Source: Halobiforma lacisalsi AJ5 (GTDB lineage Archaea; Halobacteriota; Halobacteria; Halobacteriales; Natrialbaceae). From it: a DNA stretch of 64,000 bases. Positions 42,861 through 51,603 of the stretch are shown one piece after another. The notes under the pieces are model-generated. The model ran no database searches. It worked only from the letters and a program-made list of their open reading frames with translations, and was not told where the DNA came from. A program made the translations under genes and the position numbers. The stretch lies in the NCBI RefSeq assembly GCF_000226975.2, contig NZ_CP019285.1, forward strand, positions 1,364,001-1,428,000. Reading direction: 5' to 3'. Within the stretch, counting starts at the first letter, position 1, and each line of letters starts with the position of its first letter.

Positions 42861-43952
42861 ATGGAAGACAGCCCGTCGGCCACCGTGCGGAGTGCCCTGG
42901 CTGCCGTCAGACCACCGCCCCGACTCGTCGACTGGTCGATCTTCACGGTCGTCGTGCTCGAGGCTGTTTCCGGGCTGGTCTCGTTTACTGTCGGCTCGCC
43001 GGCCGGCTGGCCGCTGTTCTGGCTCCACCGGATCTTCGGACTGACGCTCGTCGCGCTGCTGGGGTTCAAACTCGCTCGCGTTCGCCACCGGGTTCTCGAG
43101 ACCGAACGATGGCGCGCCTCGACGCTCCTGTCGGTCTGCACCGTGATCGCGGCGACGGGAGCGATCGCGACCGGTGTCCTCTGGACGTTCGGGCTAGACG
43201 TGCGACTCTCCTACTGGACGCTGTTGAGCGTCCACGTCGGGTTCGGTCTCGCCCTGGTTCCGCTGATGGTGTGGCACCTCTCGACCCGGTTCCGGCTCCC
43301 GAAACGGCGTGATTTCGATCGCCGGCGGACGACGCTCAAGTACACGGCGCTGCTGGCCGGTGGGGCAGCCGTCTATCGCACCCAGGTGTTCCTCAATCGT
43401 GCCCTCGAGACGCCCGGGGCGGACCGCCGGTTCACCGGGTCCCAGCCCCGGGAAGGGAGCGGCAACGGGAGTTTTCCGGTCACGTCGTGGGTCGCGGACG
43501 ACCCCGATCCGATCGACCCGTCGGCGTGGACGCTAACGATCGAGGGCGAGGTCGAAACCCCGCTCGAGTACTCCTACGACGGGGTGGCGCCGAACAGCGA
43601 CGAACGGGCGCTTTTGGACTGTACGAGCGGCTGGTACACCGTCCAGCGGTGGCGCGGCATCCGCGTGGGGGACCTGCTCGCGGCGGCCGACGTTCGAGAC
43701 GGGGCGGCGTTCGTGCGGTTCGTCTCGGTGACCGGCTACCGGTGGTCGCTGCCGCTCGAGGAGGCGCGAGAGGCGTTGCTCGCGACCCACGTCGGCGACG
43801 AACGGTTGAGCCACGGCCATGGCGCGCCGATGCGCCTTGTCGCCCCCGGACGGCGCGGGTTCCAGTGGGTCAAGTGGCTCGAGCGGGTGGAGGTCCGCCG
43901 GCGGTCCGATCCGGCACAGTGGGTCGTGACGCTGGTCAGCGGGTTCGAGTGA
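42861..43952 (+). CDS. Cytochrome b561-like membrane domain fused to a sulfite-oxidase-family molybdopterin domain
   Basis: 363 aa, start ATG 42861 (MEDSPSATVRSALAAVRPPPR). N-terminal half: about four membrane helices with paired His (LHRIFGLTLVALLGFKLARVRH; LLSVHVGFGLALVPLMVWH), a probable di-heme b561-type domain. C-terminal half from about residue 195: molybdopterin domain of the sulfite oxidase/MsrP family, with the Mo-ligand Cys in ALLDCTSGWYTVQRWRGIRVGDLL and the end WVKWLERVEV. The fusion would pass electrons between quinone pool and substrate at the molybdenum centre within one polypeptide; separate subunits are more usual. Substrate unknown (sulfite, sulfoxide or a nitrogen oxide are possible). 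It lacks a Tat signal, so the catalytic domain may face either side. Confidence 0.8.
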   Translation: MEDSPSATVRSALAAVRPPPRLVDWSIFTVVVLEAVSGLVSFTVGSPAGWPLFWLHRIFGLTLVALLGFKLARVRHRVLETERWRASTLLSVCTVIAATGAIATGVLWTFGLDVRLSYWTLLSVHVGFGLALVPLMVWHLSTRFRLPKRRDFDRRRTTLKYTALLAGGAAVYRTQVFLNRALETPGADRRFTGSQPREGSGNGSFPVTSWVADDPDPIDPSAWTLTIEGEVETPLEYSYDGVAPNSDERALLDCTSGWYTVQRWRGIRVGDLLAAADVRDGAAFVRFVSVTGYRWSLPLEEAREALLATHVGDERLSHGHGAPMRLVAPGRRGFQWVKWLERVEVRRRSDPAQWVVTLVSGFE

Positions 43953-43980
43953 GGGAACCGTTCCTCGAAAAATTTGGACC

Positions 43981-44001
43981 AAAAAAGCCGCCCGTGGGCG
44001 G
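43981..44001 (-). terminator. Terminator of the etfBA operon
   Basis: On the minus strand, immediately after the etfA stop, CCGCCC-AC-GGGCGG forms a 6-bp stem followed by CTTTTTTGG. The T-run and stem look like a rho-independent-type terminator; archaea can also use the T-tract alone. Confidence 0.6.
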
Positions 44002-44955
44002 TTACTGGAACTCCTCGGTCAGCGCCGGAACGACATCGAACAGGTCGTCCGTGATCGCGTAATCGGCGATGTCCATGATCGGCGCGTTCGGGTCGGTATT
44101 GATCGCGACGATCGTATCGGAGCCTTTCATGCCGGCGACGTGCTGGACCGCGCCGGAGATGCCGATCGCGATGTAGACGTCGGGCGTGACGACCTTCCCG
44201 GACTGGCCGACCTGCCGGTTCTTCGGCAGCCAGCCGTTGTCGACGATCGGGCGGGAGGCGGAAACAGTCGCGTCCAGGGCATCCGCGAGTTCCTCGATGA
44301 TCTCGAGGTTCTCCTCTTCCTCGATGCCGCGGCCGACCGAGACGAGCACGTCGGCCTCGCCGATGTCGACGTCGCCGCCGCCGACCTCCTCGAAGCCGTT
44401 GACCGTCGTGCCGAGCGCGTCCTCGTCGATACCGGCGTCGAAGGCCTCGATCGTGGCGTCGCCGGTGCCCTCCGCGGCGGGCCACTCGGCGCTGCGGATC
44501 GTCACGACCGCGGGCCCCTCGAGTTCGCTCGTCGTCTCGACCTTGCCGCCGTACATCTCGCGGGTCGCCGTCAGTGTCTCGCCGTCGGTCTCGAGGGCGA
44601 CGGTGTCGGTGACGATCGGCAGGTCGAGTTCGTTCGCGACGGCCGGCGCGTAGTCGAGGCCGTTGACGCTGTTGGGCGTCAGGACGTACTGGGGGGCCAG
44701 TTCGTCGTACAGCTGGGTCGTCGCCTGGGTGTAGACGCCGTGGTTGAACTCCTCGCCGTAGTCGACGGTGTGGACGGCGTCGACGCCGTCGCGATTGAGT
44801 TTGTCGGCGAACTCGTCGACGGTGCCGCTGATGACCGCGACGTGGAGGTCGCCGCCGGTTTCGTCCGCGAGTTCGCGGCCGGTGGTGACGAGTTCGTAGC
44901 TGACGTCGCGGAGGTCGCCGCGGCGGTGGTCCGCCACTGCCAGGACGTCCGTCAT
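44002..44955 (-). CDS. etfA: Electron transfer flavoprotein alpha subunit
   Basis: 317 aa, start ATG 44955 ([21 protein letters not shown]). N-terminal domain I has the adenine nucleotide alpha-hydrolase-like fold; the C-terminal FAD domain has the signature [35 protein letters not shown] (FAD pyrophosphate) and [15 protein letters not shown]. It passes electrons from acyl-CoA dehydrogenases or amino acid oxidation to a quinone reductase. It overlaps etfB by 4 bp, typical for the coupled genes. No EtfQO or acyl-CoA dehydrogenase gene is in the window. Confidence 0.95.
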   Translation of the reverse strand: MTDVLAVADHRRGDLRDVSYELVTTGRELADETGGDLHVAVISGTVDEFADKLNRDGVDAVHTVDYGEEFNHGVYTQATTQLYDELAPQYVLTPNSVNGLDYAPAVANELDLPIVTDTVALETDGETLTATREMYGGKVETTSELEGPAVVTIRSAEWPAAEGTGDATIEAFDAGIDEDALGTTVNGFEEVGGGDVDIGEADVLVSVGRGIEEEENLEIIEELADALDATVSASRPIVDNGWLPKNRQVGQSGKVVTPDVYIAIGISGAVQHVAGMKGSDTIVAINTDPNAPIMDIADYAITDDLFDVVPALTEEFQ

Positions 44956-45743
44956 GGTGCCACCCCCTTGTCGCGGAGGAGATCACCGAGCTCTCCGGCG
45001 GTTTCCTCTGCACTGCCCTCCCAGACGGTGACGTCGCTCTCGCTTTCGGGCTCGTACATGTCGGTCAGTTCGAGGTCCGAGTCGACGACCCCCTCGTCGA
45101 CGCCGACGTCGGCCAGCGACTGGACGTCGAGTTCCTTGCGCTGGGCCTGTCGGATGCCACGCAGGCTGGCGTAGCGTGGCTCGTTGATCCCGGTCTGGAT
45201 CGTCAACACGGCCGGCAGTTCGACGTCGGTCAGCTCCTCGACGCCGCCCTCGAGTTCCCGGCGGACGGAGGCGATGCCGTCCTCGAGGTCGTGCTCGAGG
45301 TGGTTGACGACGGCGGCCCACTCGAAGCCGAGGTCTTCGGCCAGCGAGACGCCGGTCGCACCCCAACTGTCGTCGCCCGACTGGACGCCCGAGAGGACGA
45401 GGTCGGGGTCTTCCTCCTCGACGACACCGCGCAGGATCTCGGTCTTGGCCTCGACGTCGAGCAGGTCGACGCCCTCGAGGGCGTCGTCCCAGACGCGGAT
45501 CGCACGGTCCGCGCCCTTGGCGAGCGCCTGCCGGATGGTCTGTTCGCAGTCTTCCGGACCGATCGTGACCGTGACGACTTCGTCGGCGATCCCGGCCTCC
45601 TGAAGCTGGACGGCCTCCTCGACGGCGTAGTCGTCCCACTCGTTCAGGTCGGCACCGAGGTACTGATCCGCGATCTCAGTCCCCTCGATTTCGAACTCGT
45701 CTTCCACGGTCGCGACCTCTTTGACCGTAACGAGGATTTTCAT
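44952..45743 (-). CDS. etfB: Electron transfer flavoprotein beta subunit
   Basis: 263 aa, start ATG 45743 (MKILVTVKEVATVEDEFEIEG), beta subunit that pairs with EtfA. Typical blocks: MKILVTVKEV, NEWDDYAVEEAVQLQEAG, VSGVQSGDDSWGATGVSLAE-like nucleotide-binding stretch, and TIQTGINEPRYASLRGIRQAQRKEL, the signature region near the AMP site. First gene in the operon, with etfA beginning in its last codons. The upstream 45744-45970 region is a divergent promoter shared with the TRAM protein gene. Confidence 0.95.
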   Translation of the reverse strand: MKILVTVKEVATVEDEFEIEGTEIADQYLGADLNEWDDYAVEEAVQLQEAGIADEVVTVTIGPEDCEQTIRQALAKGADRAIRVWDDALEGVDLLDVEAKTEILRGVVEEEDPDLVLSGVQSGDDSWGATGVSLAEDLGFEWAAVVNHLEHDLEDGIASVRRELEGGVEELTDVELPAVLTIQTGINEPRYASLRGIRQAQRKELDVQSLADVGVDEGVVDSDLELTDMYEPESESDVTVWEGSAEETAGELGDLLRDKGVAP

Positions 45744-45941
45744 CGTTGATCACTCACACGCCCCTCCCGTAAACGTTTTCGAAACATTGTTTTGCGGAGT
45801 CGTCGTTCATTTATCGATTCCCCTGGCTTCCTCGCGTTCGTCGGTCGCGCTTTCGACAGCCCGACTGCCGGTCGACCTCATCTGCCCCGCCTGTCCCGGA
45901 CAGGCCCCAAAGGGTCCCTACTCGGGAGTAAGACGGAAACG

Positions 45942-45948
45942 GTTTAAC
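45942..45948 (+). promoter_or_regulatory. TATA box of the TRAM-protein gene
   Basis: GTTTAAC centred about 26 nt before ATG 45971, with no Shine-Dalgarno site; suggests a leaderless transcript. Confidence 0.5.
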
Positions 45949-45970
45949 GACGCCGCCGGTACTACGCGGC

Positions 45971-46471
45971 ATGGCAGACTGTCCGCTCGCCGACGATTGT
46001 CCGAGTTTCTCCGAACGGATCTCGGGAATGGGATGTCAACACTACGGTGACAGGGGTGGCAAGGAGTGGTGCAAACACTACAACCAGCCCATCGAGGATC
46101 TGAAGACCCAGCCCGTCAAATCCGGCGAGGAGGTCGTCATCGACGTCGTCGACATGCACGAGAGCGGCGCCGGTGTCGGGCGGACCGACGACGGCTTCAT
46201 CGTCATGGTCGACGGCCTCCTCCCGGAGGCCCGGGCTCGCGTCGAGATCACTGAGGTCCACAGCAACCACGCCCGCGCGGAGGAACTCGAGCAGTTGCCG
46301 ATGGAACCGGAGGAAGACGCCGAGGAGGACTCGGCGGACGACGACGAGGCGGCGGCCGACGACGCCCCCGAAGACGCCGAGGGCGACGAGGACGCCGAAG
46401 AGAGCGCCGGGGACGACACGAACAAGCACCGCGAACGGCTCGGCAGTCGCGAGAACTTCTGGGGCTCGTAA
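45971..46471 (+). CDS. TRAM-domain RNA-binding protein
   Basis: 166 aa. N-terminal Cys-rich segment (MADCPLADDCPSFSERISGMGCQHYGDRGGKEWCKHY) with five Cys that may bind zinc or a Fe-S cluster, then a TRAM beta-barrel, residues about 52-105: PVKSGEEVVIDVVDMHESGAGVGRTDDGFIVMVDGLLPEARARVEITEV. TRAM domains bind RNA and occur in tRNA/rRNA-modifying enzymes and in small archaeal RNA chaperones. The C-terminal tail (about 106-166) is a long acidic Ala/Asp/Glu stretch. It is probably an RNA chaperone or ribosome-assembly factor; this is family inference. Confidence 0.85.
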   Translation: MADCPLADDCPSFSERISGMGCQHYGDRGGKEWCKHYNQPIEDLKTQPVKSGEEVVIDVVDMHESGAGVGRTDDGFIVMVDGLLPEARARVEITEVHSNHARAEELEQLPMEPEEDAEEDSADDDEAAADDAPEDAEGDEDAEESAGDDTNKHRERLGSRENFWGS

Positions 46472-46746
46472 GCCCTCGAGTGGACAGTCACGGTTTCGGT
46501 TGCAGCGCGGTCACGGGTCCGATCACGGTCGTAGTCCGTGGAACGATTCGTTGGGCGGTACCCCTTCCTTTCTCCCGCCGTCGCTGATCGTCTTGCGTTC
46601 ATCCCTATCTGCGGTTCTCGCCACGCTCGTAAGCGGCGGCCCCGGCGAGGGAGGCCACGGTTCGGTGACCGGGGTCTGACCGGGACTCAAGTGGCCGGTC
46701 GTGCCGGAACGACTTGTTTTAACTACCGATGGGACAACAGACAACC

Positions 46747-48285
46747 ATGTCACGCTCGCTTTCGGACTCGGTCGCCGCGGTCGTCGCGGTGTTTCGCCGC
46801 CGACCCGGGGATCTCCTCCCGCTGTACGTACTCGGGACCGCGATTCCGGCGGTCGCCCGCGTCATCCCGTTTCTCGCGGCCGCCGTCGCCTATCTCCACC
46901 TCGAGACGACGGGCCGACTCCGGGCGGTCCGGGACGAACTCTCCGGGATCGAGACGGCGCCGCCCGACCCGGAAGCCGACCCGGCGGCCTTCGAGGCGTG
47001 GGCCGAGGAACTCGTCCCCGTCGTCGAACAGTTGCTGACCCCTACGACGGGTGCGCTCGCGGCCGCCGCCGTGCTCGGGCTCGTCCTCCTCGGTATCGTG
47101 CTCGTCCCGATCGTCTCCGCGGCGCAACTGTCGGCCTGTTACGGGCGCTTGCGCGACGAACGCGGGCTGGTCGCTGGCATCGCGGGCGGGAGGCGGTACG
47201 CCCTCCGGTTCCTGGCGCTGTACGTCCTCGAGGTCGTCCTCTGGATCGTCGTCATCGCGGGCGTTGGGGCCGTCGTCGCGGCGCTGGTCGGCGGCTTCTC
47301 GCTGGCCGGAGTGCCCCTGGCCGGCGCGCTCGCGGCCCTCCTCGCGGCCCTCGCCGGTATCGCGGCACTTGCCGCCGTCCGGGCCGTGTTCGCCTTCGCG
47401 CCGGTCGCGGTCGTCGTCGACGACGCGGGCGTGTTCGGCTCGCTGTCCGCGACGGCCTCGTTCGTCCGCGCCCGGCCGGTCGGAGCAGCCTTCTACTACG
47501 TGATCGCGATCGGCTCGCTGATCGCGCTCTCGACCGTTGGCGGACTGTTCGCGCTGTTCGAGGTCGCGTCGCTCGTCCCGGTCCTCTCGACGCTGCTCGT
47601 GCTCCCCGCGCTCGACCTGCTGAAGACGGCACTGTACTGCGACCACCGGGGTCGGCTGACGCCGCCGGCGACCCCGGACCGGTCGGCCTGGACACAGTTC
47701 CGGGCCGGCCTCGGCCGGGGCTGGGGCGAGATGTGGTCGTTCGTCCGTGCGACGCCGTTGCTCCACGCCGCCGTCGTCGCGCTGGCGCTGGTCGGCTTCT
47801 GGCTCGGCTGGCGCGCCGCTGCGCCGTTCGTCGGCCTCGAGGCGTTCGAGGCGTCGATTTCGGGGCGACTCGAGGGTCACGTCCCGCCCGCGGCCGCGCT
47901 GGAGTTCTTCGGGAACAACTGGATGGTTGCGCTCTCGACCGCCCTCTCGGGGGTCGCCTTCGCCGTGCCGGCGATCGTCTCCGTGCTGTTCAACGGGGTG
48001 TTCTTCGGGATCTACGCTCGCCTCGAGGCCGACCCCCTCGAACTGGTCGCGTTCGTGGTCCCCCACGGAATCCTCGAGATCCCGGCAATCTTCATCGCGG
48101 GCGCGCTCGGGATCTCCCTCGGCGTCGCCTTCTGGCGACGGCTCCGGGGCCGGCTCCCGCGGGTCGCGTTCGCCGACGACCTCGAGCGGGCGTTCTGGGT
48201 GCTGGTCGGCGTGGGCATCCTGCTCGCGGTCGCGGCCGCGACCGAGGGGTTCGTCAGCCCGTACTACTACCAGCCGTTCCTCTGA
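46747..48285 (+). CDS. SpoIIM-domain integral membrane protein
   Basis: 512 aa from ATG 46747 (MSRSLSDSVAAVVAVFRRRPG); an upstream ATG at 46729 adds only six residues. The chain contains around ten membrane helices. Residues about 1-330 resemble a haloarchaeal membrane domain of unknown function; residues about 345-510 match the SpoIIM/DUF95 family: FFGNNWMVALSTALSGVAFAVPAIVSVLFNGVFFGIYARLE, VVPHGILEIPAIFIAGALGISLG. The latter family includes a bacterial sporulation membrane protein, but in archaea it has no spore role. Function unknown. Confidence 0.78.
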   Translation: MSRSLSDSVAAVVAVFRRRPGDLLPLYVLGTAIPAVARVIPFLAAAVAYLHLETTGRLRAVRDELSGIETAPPDPEADPAAFEAWAEELVPVVEQLLTPTTGALAAAAVLGLVLLGIVLVPIVSAAQLSACYGRLRDERGLVAGIAGGRRYALRFLALYVLEVVLWIVVIAGVGAVVAALVGGFSLAGVPLAGALAALLAALAGIAALAAVRAVFAFAPVAVVVDDAGVFGSLSATASFVRARPVGAAFYYVIAIGSLIALSTVGGLFALFEVASLVPVLSTLLVLPALDLLKTALYCDHRGRLTPPATPDRSAWTQFRAGLGRGWGEMWSFVRATPLLHAAVVALALVGFWLGWRAAAPFVGLEAFEASISGRLEGHVPPAAALEFFGNNWMVALSTALSGVAFAVPAIVSVLFNGVFFGIYARLEADPLELVAFVVPHGILEIPAIFIAGALGISLGVAFWRRLRGRLPRVAFADDLERAFWVLVGVGILLAVAAATEGFVSPYYYQPFL

Positions 48286-48385
48286 GCCGACGAACCGGCG
48301 ACACCCGCCGTATTTCCCGTCCGTCCCGTTCCCTCCGTGCGAACAGACCGAACCAATAAAGGCCGGCCGGTCCGTCGTAGGTGAC

Positions 48386-49345
48386 ATGACGACGAGGCTC
48401 GGAACGGCGAGTGCGGGGCCCGGTGAGGTCGATACGGGCCGTCTCGAGGTCGGCGAGACCCGGGACGGGAGCACGTTCGGCCTCCCCGTCGCCGTCGTGA
48501 ACGGTGCGAAGCCGGGGCAGACGCTCTACATGCAGGCGGCAAGCGACGGCGACGAACTCAACGGCGTCGGCGTCCTCCAGCAGGTCGTCCCGCAACTCGA
48601 CCCCGCCGAGATTGCGGGCACGATCCTGATCGTCGGAATCGTCAACTACCACGCGTTCCAGGTCGCCGAGCACCGCAACCCCATCGACGACACGAAGATG
48701 AACCGGGCCTATCCCGGTTCGGAGAACGGCACCTCGAGCGAGCGCATCGCCGCCACAACGTTCGACGTGGCGACCCGCGCCGATCTCATTCTCGATCTCC
48801 ACCAGGGGTCGACCAGCCGGATGATCGACGAGGTCCGGGTTCGCTGTGGGACCCGCCACCGTCTTCACGACGAGTGTCTCGAGCTCGCGAAGGCCTTCGG
48901 CTGTGGCTACGTCCTCGACCAGAAAGGGCCGGACGGCCAGCTCGCCCGCGCCGCACCGGACGAGGGGATCCCGACCGTCGACCCCGAACTCGGCGGCTGC
49001 GTCGGCTGGGACGAGACGAGCATCCGGAAGGGCGTCGAGGGCGTCTTCAACGTCCTCACCTACTACGACTTCCTCGAGGGGACGGTCGACCTCGAGCGCC
49101 AGACCCGCGCCAACGGGTTCGAACAGTACGGCGCGTCCCGCGGCGGCCTCATCGACTTCGAGAAGGACCTCGGCGATGAGGTCGCCCGCGGCGAGACGCT
49201 GTACCGGATCACCACGCCTTTCGGGGAGACGAAAGAGACTGTCACCGCCGACAGCGACGGGATCCTCTGGCGGACCCGCCGGCTCCCCCAGGTCGCCACC
49301 GGGGAGTACGTCTGTTCGCTCGGCACGGACCTCGACTCCTACTGA
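48386..49345 (+). CDS. Succinylglutamate desuccinylase/aspartoacylase (AstE/AspA) family protein
   Basis: 319 aa, start ATG 48386 (MTTRLGTASAGPGEVDTGRLE). M14-like zinc-dependent amidohydrolase fold. The usual HxxE zinc motif is ASDGDELNG here, so the first His ligand is replaced by Asp (D-G-D-E); the last His, in LILDLHQGS, is kept. The substrate-binding Arg/Asn pair, RNPIDDTKMNRAYPG, is also kept. Metal binding may be altered or a different metal used. Its gene ends 2 bp before the threonine-synthase-like gene, so the two form an operon. The substrate is probably an N-acyl amino acid or a similar amide. Confidence 0.82.
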   Translation: MTTRLGTASAGPGEVDTGRLEVGETRDGSTFGLPVAVVNGAKPGQTLYMQAASDGDELNGVGVLQQVVPQLDPAEIAGTILIVGIVNYHAFQVAEHRNPIDDTKMNRAYPGSENGTSSERIAATTFDVATRADLILDLHQGSTSRMIDEVRVRCGTRHRLHDECLELAKAFGCGYVLDQKGPDGQLARAAPDEGIPTVDPELGGCVGWDETSIRKGVEGVFNVLTYYDFLEGTVDLERQTRANGFEQYGASRGGLIDFEKDLGDEVARGETLYRITTPFGETKETVTADSDGILWRTRRLPQVATGEYVCSLGTDLDSY

Positions 49346-49347
49346 TC

Positions 49348-50451
49348 ATGCCCTCGGATCTCACCTGTCCCGCCTGCGGGACCACGTACGCCGCCGGACC
49401 GGACGAACCGTGGCGTTGCGAGTGCGGACGCGCCCTCGAGTACGTCGAACGGCCGCTCCCGGAGGGCGATCCGCTCCCGCTCTCGCGGCTCGACACCAGC
49501 GACGGCCTGTGGACGTTCTTCGAGTTCCTGCCGATCGAACCGCACGTCACCTTCCACGAGGGCTTTACCCCGCTCGTCGATGCGCCACAGTGGGACGCCG
49601 AGTTCAAACTCGAGTACGTGTTCCCGACGGGGTCGTTCAAGGACCGCGGCGCGACGACGACCCTCTCGCGGGCGGTCGAACTCGGCGTCGAGAAGGTCAT
49701 CGAGGACTCCTCGGGCAACGCCGGCGCGGCGATCGCGACCTACGCGGCCCGTGCGGGCCTCGAGGCGGACATCTACGTCCCCGCGGACGTCAAGCAGTCG
49801 AAACTGATGACGATCCAGCGCGCCGACGCCCGTCCGGTCCGGATCGAGGGCACCCGCCAGGACGTGACCGACGCCTGCATCGAGGCCGTCGAGGCGGGCG
49901 AGGGCTGGTACGCCAGCCACGCCTGGAACCCGGCATTCTACGCGGGGACGATGACCTTCGCCTTCGAGGTGGCCGCCCAGCGGGGATGGACGGTCCCCGA
50001 CGCGGTCGTGCTCCCGGTCGGGCACGGCACCCTCTTCCTGGGCGCCTACCAGGGGTTCGCCCGGCTCAACGAGGCCGGGATCGTCGACGGGATGCCGAAA
50101 CTGCTCGCCGGTCAGGCCCAGGGCTATGCCCCGATCGTCGAGGAACTCGACGGCGCCGGGGTCGCCGACGGCACCGAGCCCAGCGAGATCGCCGACGGCA
50201 TTCAGATCACCACGCCCGCACGCGGGACGGAGATCCTCGAGGCGATCGAGGAAACCGACGGGGACGCGATCGCAGTCGACGACGACGAGATCGAGACCGC
50301 GATCGACCGACTCCACCGTGGGGGGTTCTACGTCGAACCGACGAGCGCCGTCGCCCCGGCAGCGCTCTCCCGGTACCGCGAGGAAGGGGTCGTCGATCCG
50401 GACGACGACGTCGTCGTCCCGCTGACGGGGAGCGGACTGAAGACGTTGTAA
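49348..50451 (+). CDS. Threonine-synthase-like PLP-dependent enzyme
   Basis: 367 aa, start ATG 49348 (MPSDLTCPACGTTYAAGPDEP). N-terminal zinc ribbon (CPAC at 7-10, CEC at 24-26), then the fold-type II PLP domain: K98 in GSFKDRGA binds PLP; SSGNAGAA binds phosphate/substrate; PVGHGTLFLGAYQGF and TSAVAPAAL complete the site, with LTGSGLKTL at the end. Threonine synthase (O-phosphohomoserine to threonine) is the best-fitting function, but cysteate synthase or threonine dehydratase relatives share these motifs. Located 2 bp after the aspartoacylase-like gene. Because of the pairing and the lack of homoserine genes, I keep the gene symbol blank. Confidence 0.82.
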   Translation: MPSDLTCPACGTTYAAGPDEPWRCECGRALEYVERPLPEGDPLPLSRLDTSDGLWTFFEFLPIEPHVTFHEGFTPLVDAPQWDAEFKLEYVFPTGSFKDRGATTTLSRAVELGVEKVIEDSSGNAGAAIATYAARAGLEADIYVPADVKQSKLMTIQRADARPVRIEGTRQDVTDACIEAVEAGEGWYASHAWNPAFYAGTMTFAFEVAAQRGWTVPDAVVLPVGHGTLFLGAYQGFARLNEAGIVDGMPKLLAGQAQGYAPIVEELDGAGVADGTEPSEIADGIQITTPARGTEILEAIEETDGDAIAVDDDEIETAIDRLHRGGFYVEPTSAVAPAALSRYREEGVVDPDDDVVVPLTGSGLKTL

Positions 50452-50670
50452 CCCCGCGTCGTCCCGCGAGGCTGGGCCGAATCAACGCGAGCCAACGGCC
50501 ACGCCGGCGGCCGGGGACTCGCCGCTCACCGCACGTGTCTCGTCGCCGAAAAACGAAAACCGAAGCCGAGGACGACCTCGTCCGACAGTTCTCCGCTCTC
50601 CTGGGACCGAGTTGCGGGTTGCGAGCCACGCCTGTGTGCTCGCGACCGCGACGTCGAGGAGGTCGTCGCG

Positions 50671-51216
50671 TTACTCCTCTTTCGCGTCGAGGACCTTCTG
50701 GATGTACTCGTCTTCGCTGAGTTCGTTCTTGATGTAGTCGACGACCCACTCGACGTCGACCAGGACGGCGAGGACGTGGCTGCCCTCGTACTCGAGGACC
50801 CACTCGACGGTGCTGATCTCGGCCTTGAAGCTGTCGGGATCCGTGACCGCTTCCGCGATGTCGAGGGCGACGGTCTCGAGTTCCTGCGAGAGCACTTCGG
50901 GGTCGGTGGTCTCGGTCTGCGTAACGACGTAGAGACGGTCGTCCTCACGGTCGACCTCCATGACCGTCATCACGTCGCTCTCGGAGTCCATATCGTCGTC
51001 GAACCCGGGGACGTCGTCGTCCCCGTCGTCTCCGTCGTCTCCGTCGTCGCCGTCGCTGCCGTCGTCACCGTTGTCATCGTACCCGTCGTCTCCGTTGTCG
51101 TCCATGCCGTCGTCCCCGTCGTCGGGGTTTTCGTCGCCGGTTTCGGTACTTGAACAGCCCGCAAGCACGGTTGCGAGCGCGGCTCCACTGCCGAGGAGGA
51201 TCTTACGTCGCTCCAT
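50671..51216 (-). CDS. Lipoprotein with Asp/Gly-rich linker
   Basis: 181 aa, start ATG 51216 (MERRKILLGSGAALATVLAGC); ERRKILLGSG is a Tat-like N-region and LAGC a lipobox, so export and lipid anchoring are likely. Residues 22-75 are a linker of repeated Asp-Asp-Gly and Asn-Gly-Asp-Asp, encoded by repeats of the GTCGTCTCC type. The soluble domain, about 76-181, has TVMEVDREDDRLYVVTQTETTD and SHVLAVLVDVEWVVDYIKNEL and is predicted alpha/beta; its function is unknown. The expression is likely tied to the cell surface. Confidence 0.72.
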   Translation of the reverse strand: MERRKILLGSGAALATVLAGCSSTETGDENPDDGDDGMDDNGDDGYDDNGDDGSDGDDGDDGDDGDDDVPGFDDDMDSESDVMTVMEVDREDDRLYVVTQTETTDPEVLSQELETVALDIAEAVTDPDSFKAEISTVEWVLEYEGSHVLAVLVDVEWVVDYIKNELSEDEYIQKVLDAKEE

Positions 51217-51603
51217 GCTCGAGCGGTCGAGGGACTCCGGGATTAGTAATTAGCTCGTACTGTCATCGTGGTTGATGTTGTCGTGCGACCCCCTCGAGGA
51301 CGCCGTTAGATGTGCCTCTGGCCGATATAACGCCACCAGAACACGCCTGTCGTACGTTCACGAACGCTTACCAGTTTCGACCGCCCACAGTCTCGAGCGA
51401 TCGAATCTCCGGATCGCGCGGTAGTCATCGGTTTCGACAAATAATCGGTTGTAGGCCCCGTAGCGGCCGTTACAGGCGGGGCCTACCCCGAGGTAAGGGT
51501 TGCTGGACGATCGACGGCGGTCGACGACGGGGATCGAGCGGGGACGGCGTCGTCGCGGGGTGGCCGAGGACGGCGAGGAGAGAAAGAGACGGCTGGTCGG
51601 GAG
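51217..51603. other. Gene-free region with a 10-bp hairpin
   Basis: About 390 bases with no credible gene between the lipoprotein promoter and the 3' end of the MinD-like gene. The strong inverted repeat at 51451-51486 is the main feature; the short open frames overlap and are GC-driven. Confidence 0.5.
51451..51486 (-). terminator. 10-bp inverted repeat downstream of the MinD-like gene, possible terminator
   Basis: GTAGGCCCCG-N16-CGGGGCCTAC. On the minus strand it lies about 120 nt after the MinD-like stop and is followed by AACCGATTATTTGTCG, an AT-rich stretch. It may end that transcript or be an operator; the loop of 16 nt is long for a terminator. Confidence 0.4.

Noticed and set aside
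45850-45970. tRNA gene in the etfB-TRAM gap
   Set aside because: No cloverleaf, no GTTCGA-type T-loop with matching stem; only promoter-like sequence.
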